A model generated the notes under the pieces. It did no database searches. It was not told where the DNA came from and worked only from the letters and a program-made list of their open reading frames with translations. Both the position numbers and the translations under genes were made by a program. A stretch of 64,000 nucleotides of DNA. Origin: Tillus elongatus (taxonomy: Eukaryota; Arthropoda; Insecta; Coleoptera; Cleridae). The stretch covers positions 130,903,954 to 130,967,953 of the forward strand of contig OZ023263.1 in NCBI GenBank assembly GCA_964006375.1, written 5' to 3'. The first letter of the stretch is position 1; each line of letters begins with the position of its first letter. Positions 28,001-36,502 of the stretch are shown in pieces.

Positions 28001-30261
28001 TTTCACAATTATATGATCCGTTGGGTTTGATTGGTCCGATTATTATTAAAGCAAAAATTCTTATACAAAAACTCTGGCAATTAAAACTCGGCTGGGATGA
28101 TAAAATTCCTTTTGAAATATTAACACAGTGGAAATATTTTTTAGAGCAAATTCAATCGCTAAATTCAATAAAAACATCTAGACATGCTATATCTCCATCC
28201 CCAGAAAGAATAGAAATTCACGGATACTGTGACTCTAGTGAATCAGCGTATGGCTGCTGCATTTACTTACGATCAATTGTAAATAATGAAGTACTCACAA
28301 ACCTACTATGTGCAAAATCTCGCGTAGCACCACTTAAAAAGGTGACACTACCTAGACTCGAATTATGTGGCGCACTACTACTTGCAAAATTATACAGTAA
28401 AATCAAATTAGCTTTGACCATAAAAATAGATCAGGTATTTTTCTGGTGCGATTCACAAATTGTCTTATGTTGGATAGCCACAGAACCATGCTACCTTGAA
28501 ACATTCATTGCCAATAGGGTTGCAGAAATAAATGTACACACGTCTTCCAATGACTGGAGATATGTAAATACTAAAGATAACCCGGCAGATATTATATCTC
28601 GTGGTCTTACGGCTAAAAATTTGCAATGTTCAAGGCTCTGGTGGCAAGGACCATCATATCTACTCGATATGGATAAAACATGGCCGCGAACAGAGAGAAT
28701 CGATGTTTCTAACACCTTAAAATCAAAAAAGATACAGACATTTGTTACTCTAAACCTTGATACAAGTATTCTAAAAAAATATTCATGTTTGTCAAAATTA
28801 CGTGTGGTAGCATATATCTTGAGGTTTAAATTTAACGGACTTGCAAACCAAAATAATTGCAACAAAAAACTTGATGATTTAAGCATTGACGAACTTGACA
28901 ACGCTATGACATGCCTTATTAAATTAGTTCAATCTGTCGAATTTGGTGATGAACTTCATGCCTTAAAGAATAATCAACCATTAAAGAAAAGCAGTAAACT
29001 TTTAAACTTGAACCCATTTCTTGACATAACTGGAGTTATCAGGGTAGGGGGTAGACTTGGAATATCTAATTATTCCTTTAATCAAAAATATCCCATAGTA
29101 CTGCCTGGTAAGAATCCGCTTACCGAACTTATTATAATGTCACTGCACCATAAAAATCTACATGCCGGTGTTCAGTGCCTTTTAGCGATATTAAGACTAC
29201 AGTATTGGCCTTTAGGTGGAAAAAATGCAATAAAACGAGTTTTGCGAAAATGTGTGAAGTGTTTCAGAGCGCAGCCTACGTCCACATCTCAAATCATGGG
29301 CGAGTTACCACTTGACCGATGCAGCATATTTAGACCATTCTTAAAATGTGGCGTGGACTACGCCGGTCCTTTATTCATAAAAGACGGTATTTTGAGAAAA
29401 ACAAAAACTATCAAAGCATATGTTTGTCTTTTCGTGTGCTTTTCAACTAAAGCAGTTCACATTGAGCTCGTGTCTGACTTGTCTACAAACGCATTTTTGA
29501 ACGCCTTCAAAAGATTTATTGCTCGACGCGGAAAACCATCCGATATATACTCGGATAATGGCACCAACTTCATAGGTGCGTCTAGAGAACTGACAGAATT
29601 GTATAAATTGATAAATGACTCAGAACATAATAAAAAAATATCCAGGTTTCTAAGTGATGACAAAATTACTTGGAATTTTATTCCTGCTCGATCACCGCAT
29701 ATGGGAGGATTATGGGAGGCTGCTGTTAAGTCAGCAAAATATCACCTCAAACGCGTAGTCTCAGAAGCGTCATTAAATTTCGAACAGGTGTCAACAATGT
29801 TAGCACAAATTGAAGCATGTGTTAATTCCAGACCACTGACCCCAATTTCCAGTGATCCTAGCGACTATTCCTGTTTAACACCAGCCCACTTCCTAATAGG
29901 TGACTCTTTGTCCGCACTTCCCGAGACAAATTTGAGCGAAATAAAATTATCACGACTTTCGCACTACCAGCGTCTTCAGCAAATGTTCCAACATTTTTGG
30001 AATAGATGGGCAATGGAATACTTATCTCAACTTCAGACACGTTCAAAATGGACAACAGGAGCAGACCACATCTTTCAATCAGGGCAGCTTGTACTGCTCA
30101 AAGATGAAAATACACCTCCATTAAAATGGCCATTAGCACGGATTAAGGAAGTTCATCCTGGCAGCGACAACAAGGTGCGTGTTGTGTCTGTGCAACTACC
30201 AAATGGTACGATTTCCAAACGTTCCGTGGCAAAGGTGTGTGTTCTACCAATCGATATGTGA
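25093..30261 (+). CDS. BEL/Pao Gag-Pol polyprotein, 1722 residues
   Basis: Domains in order: Gag with DUF1759-like region (residues about 110-300, 'KLQPIDLPIYSGGYQDWVHF'); CCHC-type zinc knuckles about 342-405 (CYYCNEKHSIYKC, CTNCLRPGHNKFEC); aspartic protease with LLDSGSQSNF near 465; DUF1758-like region; reverse transcriptase with TADIAKMYRMI near 795 and YVDDLLAG near 873; RNase H-like segment near 1041 (GYCDSSESAYG, LPRLELCGALL, FFWCDSQIVLCW); integrase with zinc-binding H-H-C-C near 1349 (HHKNLHAG..CVKC), D near 1420 (CGVDYAGP), D near 1488 (SDNGTNF) and E near 1541 (GGLWEAAVK); C-terminal DUF5641-like domain. All catalytic residues I checked are present. Length is normal for the family. 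Start chosen at the first ATG, context aaaataaaATGA. Confidence 0.97.
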   Translation: MTDVKALKARRGQVRGCLTRFENFINEPTNMQKVDELTIRLEKIKDYFAEFDTIQSQLETLDEGEIEFREQIENSFFVNMGLAKKLIANASIPVAPRPGSDKNSVDIQGSTNNCGVKLQPIDLPIYSGGYQDWVHFHDTFLSLVHSNTSLDSVQKFHYLKTCLKNEALQVIENLQVTDTNYATAWDLLKQRFENKRLIVQGHLRSLFDIPPTFKEYSSGLRNIVDSVLKHTRALKSLGQPVDTWDTILIYLTCTKLDNVTRREWEARLKPNIFPNCDDLTDFLKNKCLLLEALDANKKKDDFKGTLKPLDNRRTHSFTLVKNKNNTFDNSKTSKTVSNNNSYACYYCNEKHSIYKCGKFLNLSVDDRYRELRKLKLCTNCLRPGHNKFECQHSNCRKCNKKHNTIIHSDSYSTTEKTNLNKTTSQISEDSKVVVGHTSHQNNFVLLSTAMVILINKFGNGATCRALLDSGSQSNFITNGLVKRLKLKEEEIKISVTSIGQGQTSISKMTTAVIKSTLNDFSSKQTFLILPKITDKIPSQSYDSKIIDLPNYATLADPAFNKATNIDILLGAPMFYNLLLNGQVRLGDGKPILQEAQLGWILAGTINFSEGKAIQSTSCNLSLNQQLTKFWELEEIPAKRHLSLDEQFCETYFRDTTTRDKDGRFIVRLPFNESIKNLGNSKTKALKRFESIERKFERDSEYKKMYVDFMKEYLTMGHMSLVSVDVNNNDFSFYLPHHAVCKESSTTTRLRVVFDGSAPSDNGISLNSCLRVGPTIQDDIFDIILRFRQHTYVMTADIAKMYRMIIVHPDDRNMQRIFWRNDNDENIKMFTLDSVVYGLASSPFLAIRCLHELAYQYKSEYPTACNTILKDFYVDDLLAGTDAIEDAIKLKNDLISVLKLGGFDLRKWTSNNKDILEDIKTDQESIKLGQNDKEIKTLGIIWDADTDMLRYSVNLRGLNTQPSKRQILSIISQLYDPLGLIGPIIIKAKILIQKLWQLKLGWDDKIPFEILTQWKYFLEQIQSLNSIKTSRHAISPSPERIEIHGYCDSSESAYGCCIYLRSIVNNEVLTNLLCAKSRVAPLKKVTLPRLELCGALLLAKLYSKIKLALTIKIDQVFFWCDSQIVLCWIATEPCYLETFIANRVAEINVHTSSNDWRYVNTKDNPADIISRGLTAKNLQCSRLWWQGPSYLLDMDKTWPRTERIDVSNTLKSKKIQTFVTLNLDTSILKKYSCLSKLRVVAYILRFKFNGLANQNNCNKKLDDLSIDELDNAMTCLIKLVQSVEFGDELHALKNNQPLKKSSKLLNLNPFLDITGVIRVGGRLGISNYSFNQKYPIVLPGKNPLTELIIMSLHHKNLHAGVQCLLAILRLQYWPLGGKNAIKRVLRKCVKCFRAQPTSTSQIMGELPLDRCSIFRPFLKCGVDYAGPLFIKDGILRKTKTIKAYVCLFVCFSTKAVHIELVSDLSTNAFLNAFKRFIARRGKPSDIYSDNGTNFIGASRELTELYKLINDSEHNKKISRFLSDDKITWNFIPARSPHMGGLWEAAVKSAKYHLKRVVSEASLNFEQVSTMLAQIEACVNSRPLTPISSDPSDYSCLTPAHFLIGDSLSALPETNLSEIKLSRLSHYQRLQQMFQHFWNRWAMEYLSQLQTRSKWTTGADHIFQSGQLVLLKDENTPPLKWPLARIKEVHPGSDNKVRVVSVQLPNGTISKRSVAKVCVLPIDM

Positions 30262-30332
30262 CTTCAGGACTAAGTTATGTTTCCTTTCAAACACTTACGA
30301 TTTTTTAAAGGTTAAAGGTTTAAGAAACCTTT

Positions 30333-30346
30333 AAGGCGGGCGGCTA
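30333..30346 (+). promoter_or_regulatory. BEL polypurine tract
   Basis: 'aaggcgggcggcta' directly before the 3' LTR. Confidence 0.55.
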
Positions 30347-30645
30347 TGTTAGAACTTTACCAAGACTAGTTTTTATAAACACCAATAGTAAATACTGGTG
30401 CAACAGGCAGTTCCCGAATTCCCTGAACCGGTTTCACACGTGTCGAAGCACAAAGGGAACAGATGAAGAGAAGAGACCGCTAGAGACTGTCACACAGGAC
30501 AGATCTCATCTTAGATATCCATATTAATAAAATCATTGTAAAATTAGGAATATAAATATTTTTGTGTATAGTTAATTTAGTAAAGTTATTTAAAAAATGG
30601 AGTGTTAGTTTCCATACTAGCGATTGACATCCCCAACATTAAACA
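30347..30645 (+). repeat. BEL 3' LTR
   Basis: 299 bp, matches the 5' LTR with one difference; followed by the CATAT duplication. Confidence 0.97.
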
Positions 30646-30650
30646 CATAT

Positions 30651-31315
30651 GTTGTTTATTGTGTTGGTAGGTGTGTTGTATTGAGGTTGCTAGGTAATTT
30701 CGGTTTTTGGCGGGAAATTTGAATTTTATTGAAAATTAGCGTCTTTCGTGTTCAAAGTTTCACTTGTCTTAGAAGGGAACATTCCATTGGAAGTATGGTA
30801 AAGGGGGAACATTCCCTAATAAGGCGAGTTAGGCTATGAACACACACATTCAGTTTATCCATACATACAGATATGAGAGAGATAGATAGACAATTTAAAA
30901 TCTGGTTTGAAAGAAAAGCATTCGCCTGAAATTAGATTTGAACCCCCGAGTTCGAACTGACCGTATATATCAAACATAAATGTATACATCGCTAAACCAA
31001 ATACCCCACACAGACACTCAAGATAAACTCTGTTTCTTGTTTGTATATATAAAACAAAACCAGTTGTTGTTTACATATGATAATTTAAACGCGTTTATCA
31101 AGTTGTGTAGGCGTTCTCTCTAATACAGTTCATGTATTTGTATATGCAAATTAACCTGTTTCCGGAGTAGGCATAAAACTGATACGAGTTTTAATGTGAT
31201 TTTTTTTAACGTAGATCTGAATTTATATTATATATAGGGTGTGATCAAAAATACAAGTAACAAAACTCTATTTAACATCAAATATACGAGGGTTGTTTGA
31301 TATGTGTTGTTTGAA
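30651..31315 (+). repeat. Left TIR of Polinton A, inner segment
   Basis: Inverted match to about 38177-38995. It includes a 'ggcgggaaatttgaatttta' block, a 'gagagatagatagacaattt' block, and ends with 'gggttgtttgatatgtgttg'. It is shorter than the right TIR here because the right one carries a tandem duplication. Confidence 0.9.
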
Positions 31316-31423
31316 TGCAAACATACTGGTAAATAATATAAGAGTATACTTACACACAGCAAGAGACGTCATCCTTGTTTCACAGCTTAACACCTACTAA
31401 ACAGGTGTGTATGAATTTGGTCT

Positions 31424-32040
31424 TTTGTTTGAGCTTGTACATGCTGTTGTTTGAAAGGATATAACACACAGGTTATGATAGTTTGATATCTCTGCCTAGA
31501 CTGACAGATGTATGTAATAACAGACAGACAGACAACTATTTAACAATGGGTAGAGTTAATCAGTATAACACTGGTAGACGTTTCGAGCAGTCATGTTCTT
31601 TGGTTCAAGTGTCTCCTGTATAGAGGAAACAGACAGACAGACAATTGATTGCCAACGAGTATCATAGATAACCTTGTTTGAGCTTGTACATGCTGTTGTT
31701 TGAAAGGATATAACACACACAGGTCATGACAGTTTGATGTCTTTGCTTAGACTGACAGATGTATGTAATAACAGACAGACAGACAGACAACTATTTAACA
31801 ACAGTTAGAGCGAGAGCTGAACAGTAAAACACTGGTAAAACGTAGCAAATAGCCATGTTCTTTGGTTCGAGTGTCTCCTGTGTTAAGGAAACAGACAGAC
31901 AGGCAGACAATTGATTACCAACGAGTATCATAGATAACCTTGTTTGAGCTTGTACATGCTGTTGAAAGGATATAACACACAGATCATGACAGTTTGATGT
32001 CTTTACTTAGACTGACAGATGTGTGGAATAACAAACGGGC
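31424..32040 (+). repeat. Tandem repeat, about 2.4 copies of a 250-265-bp unit rich in GACA
   Basis: 'ttgtttgagcttgtacatgc' starts units near 31424, 31674 and 31939. Each unit holds two (ACAG)n/(GACA)n runs and 'ttctttggttc.agtgtctcc'. It lies upstream of the KilA-N gene, just inside the TIR. Confidence 0.85.
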
Positions 32041-32174
32041 ATGATGTGTTACTCAGTTTTAGCGGGAAAATTTAAATTTCACACACGAAACAAACAGACA
32101 AATATTGGAATAACATGTTTGACAGACACGACAGCTAGTTAGATACAGACAGCTAGCGTGTTAGAACTTGTCTG

Positions 32175-32290
32175 TACACTTGCTATCTGTTGTCATTTCC
32201 GGTAGGTGACCTAGTTTTCAGAGTTCGAGCCGAGGCAGAGTTAGAATACAGTTGTTATCAGTTGTCATTTCCGGTAGGTGACCTAGTTTC
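32175..32290 (+). repeat. Short direct duplication ahead of KilA-N
   Basis: 'gttgtcatttccggtaggtg'+'acctagttt' occurs twice, about 74 bp apart, just before the KilA-N start; a possible promoter-proximal duplication. Confidence 0.7.
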
Positions 32291-32379
32291 TCTGTTAGAG
32301 TTCGCTTTAAGCTCATTTACAATTGAGTTGTCGCAGAGAAAAGACGTGCTTCAGTTTGCTCTATACAAGTCTGTTTCAA

Positions 32380-33243
32380 ATGGCTGCATTAATTGATGTG
32401 TGTTACCAGCAAATTAAAGACAACTTCTGGTATGGTCTATTTGGAGACTTTAAAGTTATTATCGATAAGAGCACCGGTTATTTTAATGCAACTAAACTGT
32501 GTAAAAATAGTGAGAAAAAATTGCGACATTGGTTGGAAAATAAGAAAACGAAAGAGTTGATCGCTTATTACAACCACAATTTAAAGTCACAATTAGAGTC
32601 ACATTTAGGGGGCCGGTATTCCGGCCCCTAGATGTGCCGGAAGCAACATCTCAACTAACACTAACAACCGCTACCTACTTGGTGGACTTTGGTGGAACAG
32701 AGACTGAAAACAACTCGATATCTGGTACATATGTGTGCAAAGAATTGATATTAAATTTGGCTTGTTGGATACCCAATCAATTTTATGACAAATGCAACCA
32801 AATTATTTTTGATTTTTTCCTAAGCGAATTTGATCAGAAATACAGGAACAACCTAAAGGCGCTTGAAGGAAAATTAATGGAGATAAATGATGAGGTGCGA
32901 CGTATGCGAGAAACAAATGCTAAAGTCACAGAACATCTTAAAGATATATCCCCAAGGCCAAGTAACCCGGGAAAAATAAGTGTGTTTGGTTTACTTGCAA
33001 GAACGAGAAAGACGCCACCTATCCATATCATGCTGCCCAAGAGCTGCCAGGAACTTTAAAAATAAACACCCCAACGCCCAAGTGATCCTAAACAAGCTGT
33101 ATGATCCAAATTTAGTAAATCTCTTTAACAGAATAAAGACTGAAGTGAAATAACTTACAGCACATAGAAACAACCTACATATAGCAGATGTACCACAAGA
33201 TAAGTTTGTTCAGGATATTATTGCTTTACGACATACTTTTTAA
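32380..33243 (+). pseudogene. KilA-N domain protein, broken by frameshifts and stops
   Basis: KilA-N is a DNA-binding domain common in large DNA viruses and some insect Polintons. From ATG at 32380 the product has the N-terminal half (FWYGLFGDFKVIID, TGYFNATKLC, KKLRHWLENKKTKELI), stops at 32629, and the C-terminal half resumes in another frame (GTYVCKELILNLACWIPNQF), followed by a coiled-coil segment (LEGKLMEINDEVRRM). The break lies in a G run inside a GGGGCCGG/CCGGCCCC palindrome (32607-32630). Downstream, two further frame changes near 33025-33050 lead to a region like the DUF3627 tail of such proteins ('HPNAQVILNKLYDPNLVNLF'), with an in-frame TAA at 33151 and the last stop at 33241. AATAAA follows at 33255. 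The host function in Polintons is not established. Confidence 0.85.
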
Positions 33244-33284
33244 TTGTATTACAAAATAAAAACATATTAATTTTAACAAAGACT

Positions 33285-33290
33285 TTTATT
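33285..33290 (-). terminator. Polyadenylation signal on the minus strand
   Basis: AATAAA read on the minus strand, downstream of the DUF8207-like gene and about 25 bp from the plus-strand AATAAA of KilA-N (33255-33260); the two genes converge here. Confidence 0.5.
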
Positions 33291-33446
33291 TGATTCTAAG
33301 TACAAGTATGTAAACCCTTGCCCGTTTGTTGGAATACATTTATAGAATTATTAACATTAGATGGTTCAGTGTTACGTTGGTGTTGTTGTCGTTGGTGCCG
33401 CTTCATGGCTGTGGGCTTACTAGGTGATAACACTAGCTTCTTTTAG

Positions 33447-34444
33447 TTATTCCAAGATTGACTGAATTTCGTTGTTATGAGTATTATTACCTGCAACTTG
33501 GGAAGCCACTAAAAGTCTAAGTCTGTCAACCAACTCGTTTATGTCATTCCAATACACATATGCTATTTGTTTGTTATTTTGTATCATATAGTTGTTGGTG
33601 CTGATGTTGTTAGGGCTAATGCCGTTGCTATCGCTGCTCTTATCACTCTGAGTTTTAGGTTCAGTCTTTTGTTTTCTCTTAAGATGTCTGGCGTTGTCGT
33701 CATCGTCTTCCTCGTAGGTGTAACCAAAACCTTGAGGGGTTGAAGATCTACGACCTCGTGGATTTATCACTGGTTTTATTAGTCAGATACTTTTCAGAGG
33801 AACAACCCTTGGTTCGTGCGTTAGGATCATAGTACATTTTATGAACACTAGTTGCTTCTAGAATATCTCTATAGTGTTGAAGATCGTCATAAGTAAACCC
33901 CCTGGGTCTTTCCATAAATAACAATTCTAGCAGTATCTTTAGCGTAGCGAGCACCATACGTTTGATCAATGGTAGCGAGCCTTGGTGGTTCAGTAAAATA
34001 CTTGTCTACATAATATCGAACTCGTTCAGGATATTGCTTCAAAAATTCTTGATATGCTGCGTTGGTTGTGACAGTTTGTAGGTCTGCCTCAAGCTCTTCA
34101 AATGTTGGGATATCCTCATCGGAACTTGTCTCCTCAGCCTCATCCCCTGGTTCAGCTTCAAAAACTTCATGGTCTTTCAGGAACTCTACTTGGGGTTTCG
34201 TTTCTGGTATATCGACTTCGTCTTTGATTTGTTCAGCCGGTGGTAGCTGCTGCTGCAGCAGCAGTGCTGATGTGTTTTTAGATATTTCACTTAGCGGCTC
34301 AACAATTGGTTTATATAAACGTTGCAGAGCATCATCATTCTCAGCTCTGTTAAGTTTAAGCATTAAATGTTTTTTTCGAATATTTTTAGCAAGTTGTAAA
34401 ATCCTTTTCTTAACTTTTCTCACTTCCTTACCCAGCACTTCCAT
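33447..34444 (-). pseudogene. DUF8207-like Polinton protein, two frameshifts
   Basis: Minus strand, start at 34444. The N-terminal 100 residues are basic and helical, then acidic (EAEPGDEAEETSSDEDIPTF). Residues about 125-185 hold 'TNAAYQEFLKQYPERVRYYV'. A frame change near 33900-33960 leads to 'ELLFMERPRGFTYDDLQHYR', 'VHKMYYDPNARTKG', and a second near 33750-33780 leads to a low-complexity stretch and the ending 'YVYWNDINELVDRLRLLVAS', 'HNNEIQSILE'. This order of blocks belongs to a family repeated in many insect genomes that I recall as DUF8207; its role is unknown. Found here beside capsid genes, it is a candidate virion or packaging accessory protein (inference). The intact form would be about 330 residues. 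Confidence 0.75.
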
Positions 34445-34555
34445 TGTGCTACAACTGGTCGGTGTTACCAGCCGGTCTAATCATTTGTTTGAGCGATACA
34501 GGTTGTGTGGTGGTTTAACGTATACTGACTCTTCTTATTTATCACGATGTCCGTC

Positions 34556-34735
34556 TGTCATGTTAGACAGCTGTGTTAGACAGCTGTGTTAGACAGCTGT
34601 GTTAGACAGCTGTGTTAGACAGCTGTGTTAGACAGCTGTATGACAGCTATATGACAGCTGTGTTAGACACTTTTATGGCAGCTGTTAGACACCTGTATGA
34701 CAGCTGTGTTAGACAGCTGTGTTAGACAGTTGCCT
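34556..34735. repeat. Tandem array of the 13-mer TGTTAGACAGCTG
   Basis: About six perfect copies followed by variants (TATGACAGCTG, TTTTATGGCAGCTG). It lies between the ATPase stop and the DUF8207-like start, in what should be the latter's promoter. The core GACAGCTGT is the same word that is repeated in the TIRs. Confidence 0.85.
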
Positions 34736-34762
34736 GTCCTGTCTATCATTGTTTGTAACCAG

Positions 34763-35458
34763 TTAGAATAATATATATCTATCGAATCCTTTTCTATATC
34801 GACCTTTGTGTACATCGTTTTCCTTCACAATCACCAACACACCATACTTATTATCTTTACAGCATTGGTAGCAGATAGTTTTAGATTGTTTAAAGTCCAT
34901 ATTGGTGGTCACATGATTGTCGTACACATGTTTTAAATTGGTTTCATCTTGCTTGAATAACACAATAACATTCTTGTTGTCACGTACCAGATGTTTGGGT
35001 ATTCGAGTATATGTTTGACAGAGATAGAATGAATCAATATTCTTGTGTCTGCCCATACTGAAGTATGCTCTTATGTTATCTTGTTTGTCACAAGCTACAT
35101 CATCAAATATAAACACAGAGTTGTCCTTGGCATCTTCCGGATCTAATATTTCATCGTTTTCTCTATAAGGATAGTAACCAACACCTTTTGTTGCATTCAA
35201 CACCTCCTTTAACATGTTGTATTTCGGTTGATACAGATACTTTGAATACACATACACGTTATCAAACTGTAAACCGTTTGCTTCAAACAATAAACTCAGC
35301 ATGACATTAGTTTTACCACACCCACTAGGACCACATATGATACAGCGAACGGTGTTTGGAAATAGAGGACCATGCCTCAGTTGTTGTTCTGCTTTATCCG
35401 TAACAACATCGTCTATATTTGTAATGGGTAAGGCAGAAGCGTGTTTGATGGTACGCAT
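34763..35458 (-). CDS. FtsK/HerA-type genome-packaging ATPase (A32-like)
   Basis: Drives DNA into preformed capsids in Polintons, adenovirus-like and poxvirus-like lineages. 231 residues, intact. Walker A GPSGCGKT at 43-50, Walker B VFIFDD at 115-120, and the family's third motif SFYLCQTYTRIPKHLVRDN at about 143-161. The end (GRYRKGFDRY) is like that of insect Polinton ATPases, and the length is normal. Start at ATG 35458 gives MRTIKHAS. It is divergent from the pX-like gene, with 149 bp between starts. It is one of two virion genes with no visible lesion. Confidence 0.93.
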   Translation of the reverse strand: MRTIKHASALPITNIDDVVTDKAEQQLRHGPLFPNTVRCIICGPSGCGKTNVMLSLLFEANGLQFDNVYVYSKYLYQPKYNMLKEVLNATKGVGYYPYRENDEILDPEDAKDNSVFIFDDVACDKQDNIRAYFSMGRHKNIDSFYLCQTYTRIPKHLVRDNKNVIVLFKQDETNLKHVYDNHVTTNMDFKQSKTICYQCCKDNKYGVLVIVKENDVHKGRYRKGFDRYILF

Positions 35459-35607
35459 CTTAACTTAAACTAAACTATATTTTTGGGTGTGTATATATAT
35501 GAATACAAGTGAGACGCCTAGTCAGTATGAATGTTGGTGTTGTGAGGGTTGTTATTAACAAAGACGGATACAGGTTGTTCTGAAACGTTGCGGTCGTTAC
35601 AAACACC
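35459..35607. promoter_or_regulatory. Bidirectional promoter region, ATPase (-) and pX-like block (+)
   Basis: The only gap between the divergent starts. It contains 'gtgtatatatatgaa' (TATA-like, 35491-35505). No other motif is clear. Confidence 0.4.
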
Positions 35608-36117
35608 ATGAAAGTTAACAGAAAACTTGGTGAGGGGCTTTATGTAATCAACTCGAAGCCAAAGAAGAAGGTTCCCTTTAAAAACATAATAAGTTTGATT
35701 GGGGAAGTTATAAAAGATATAAACCTTACTCCAACAGAGAACGCCGTGTTTGATATAGCTCATACAATCGTTAGAAATATTGGTGGGCGTAAGAATGTGC
35801 AGAAACCTCGAGTTATTCCAATACCTAAAAGCGGAGGCTTCCTTCCGCTGTTGCCTGTTATATTTGGCGGGCTGTCCGCACTAGGAGCTCTGGGTGGCGG
35901 TGCTGCTGGTATTGCTAGAGCCGTGAACGATGCCAAGTCTGCGAAACAGAAACTGGAGGAGGAAGAACGGCACAACAAAACAATGGAAGCCATCGCGATG
36001 GGTAGGAGAGGGAGTGGTTTGAAATTTAAACCAAAATGCAAGAGACTGGGCAAAGGCCTCTATCTCAAGAAACAACGCTCCGGTTATGGGTTGTATCTGC
36101 AAAAACCACAAAACTAA
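35608..36117 (+). CDS. Adenovirus pX-like minor virion protein
   Basis: 169 residues, intact. Residues 76-110 are a glycine/alanine-rich hydrophobic segment (GGFLPLLPVIFGGLSALG..) like the conserved end of adenovirus core protein X and its adintovirus/Polinton counterparts. Three GLY[VL] motifs (GLYV at 10, GLYL at 150 and 161) in a basic background and a coiled segment at 112-126 complete the pattern; such short GLYL repeats are common in Polinton minor capsid proteins. The start is the first ATG. Its last 82 bases overlap the protease frame. Likely packaged with DNA or in the capsid (inference). Confidence 0.8.
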   Translation: MKVNRKLGEGLYVINSKPKKKVPFKNIISLIGEVIKDINLTPTENAVFDIAHTIVRNIGGRKNVQKPRVIPIPKSGGFLPLLPVIFGGLSALGALGGGAAGIARAVNDAKSAKQKLEEEERHNKTMEAIAMGRRGSGLKFKPKCKRLGKGLYLKKQRSGYGLYLQKPQN

Positions 36118-36470
36118 AGTGTTTACCAGCCAGACCTCTGACAAATGTAGATCTTGTCAAGTTTGCTGGTAAAATGAATATCACATATTTTAGAGGTGTA
36201 TACATGCGAGATGAGCTTCCACACAATGGACCACGTAAAAATGAATCGTTCATCATGAATTTGCAAACACACAAACAGCCAGGCAGTCATTGGGTTGCTG
36301 TGAGGAAACGTGGTGACATCGTCGAGTACTTTGACTCGTATGGAAACTTGAAGCCTCCTGTGGAGCTGCAACGTTATCTTAAAGACTATTCCATACTGTA
36401 TAATCATGATGTGTATCAAACATATAACACATTTAATTGTGGTCACTTGTGTTTACAATTTTTGCAATAA
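36036..36470 (+). CDS. Adenain-like (Ulp1-fold) maturation cysteine protease
   Basis: Cleaves capsid precursors in adenoviruses and Polintons. The residues fit the catalytic set: His85 in GSHWVAV, Asp100 in VEYFDSYG, Gln128, and Cys135 in FNCGHLCL, with Gln seven residues before Cys as in adenain. The ATG at 36036 lies inside the pX-like gene, so the N-terminal 45 residues share DNA with that gene and the true start is uncertain; the recognisable domain begins about residue 30. The end at FLQ is slightly short of the family, so a few C-terminal residues may be lost. No internal lesion is visible. Confidence 0.87.
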   Translation: MQETGQRPLSQETTLRLWVVSAKTTKLKCLPARPLTNVDLVKFAGKMNITYFRGVYMRDELPHNGPRKNESFIMNLQTHKQPGSHWVAVRKRGDIVEYFDSYGNLKPPVELQRYLKDYSILYNHDVYQTYNTFNCGHLCLQFLQ

Positions 36471-36502
36471 AAGACTCAAACAGTAGCCTGTGTGTATCAG
36501 TC

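Larger units (their letters stand above)
24380..30645 (+). mobile_element. BEL/Pao LTR retrotransposon, apparently full length and young
   Basis: 6266 bp with 299-bp LTRs starting TGTTAG and ending AAACA, a 5-bp target duplication, a primer site, a polypurine tract and one unbroken gag-pol frame. The two LTRs differ at only one base that I can see (G at about 24589 versus A at about 30556), and nothing in the ORF is broken, so the copy may be competent. It sits in the left TIR of Polinton A. Confidence 0.97.

Noticed and set aside
25695..30055. Minus-strand ORFs across the BEL element
   Set aside because: Shadows of the 1722-codon gag-pol frame.
34062..34592. Plus-strand 176-codon serine-rich ORF
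   Set aside because: Antisense shadow of the DUF8207-like gene, composition follows the acidic codons of that gene.
35760..36446. Minus-strand ORFs opposite the pX-like and protease genes
   Set aside because: Shadows of the recognised plus-strand genes.
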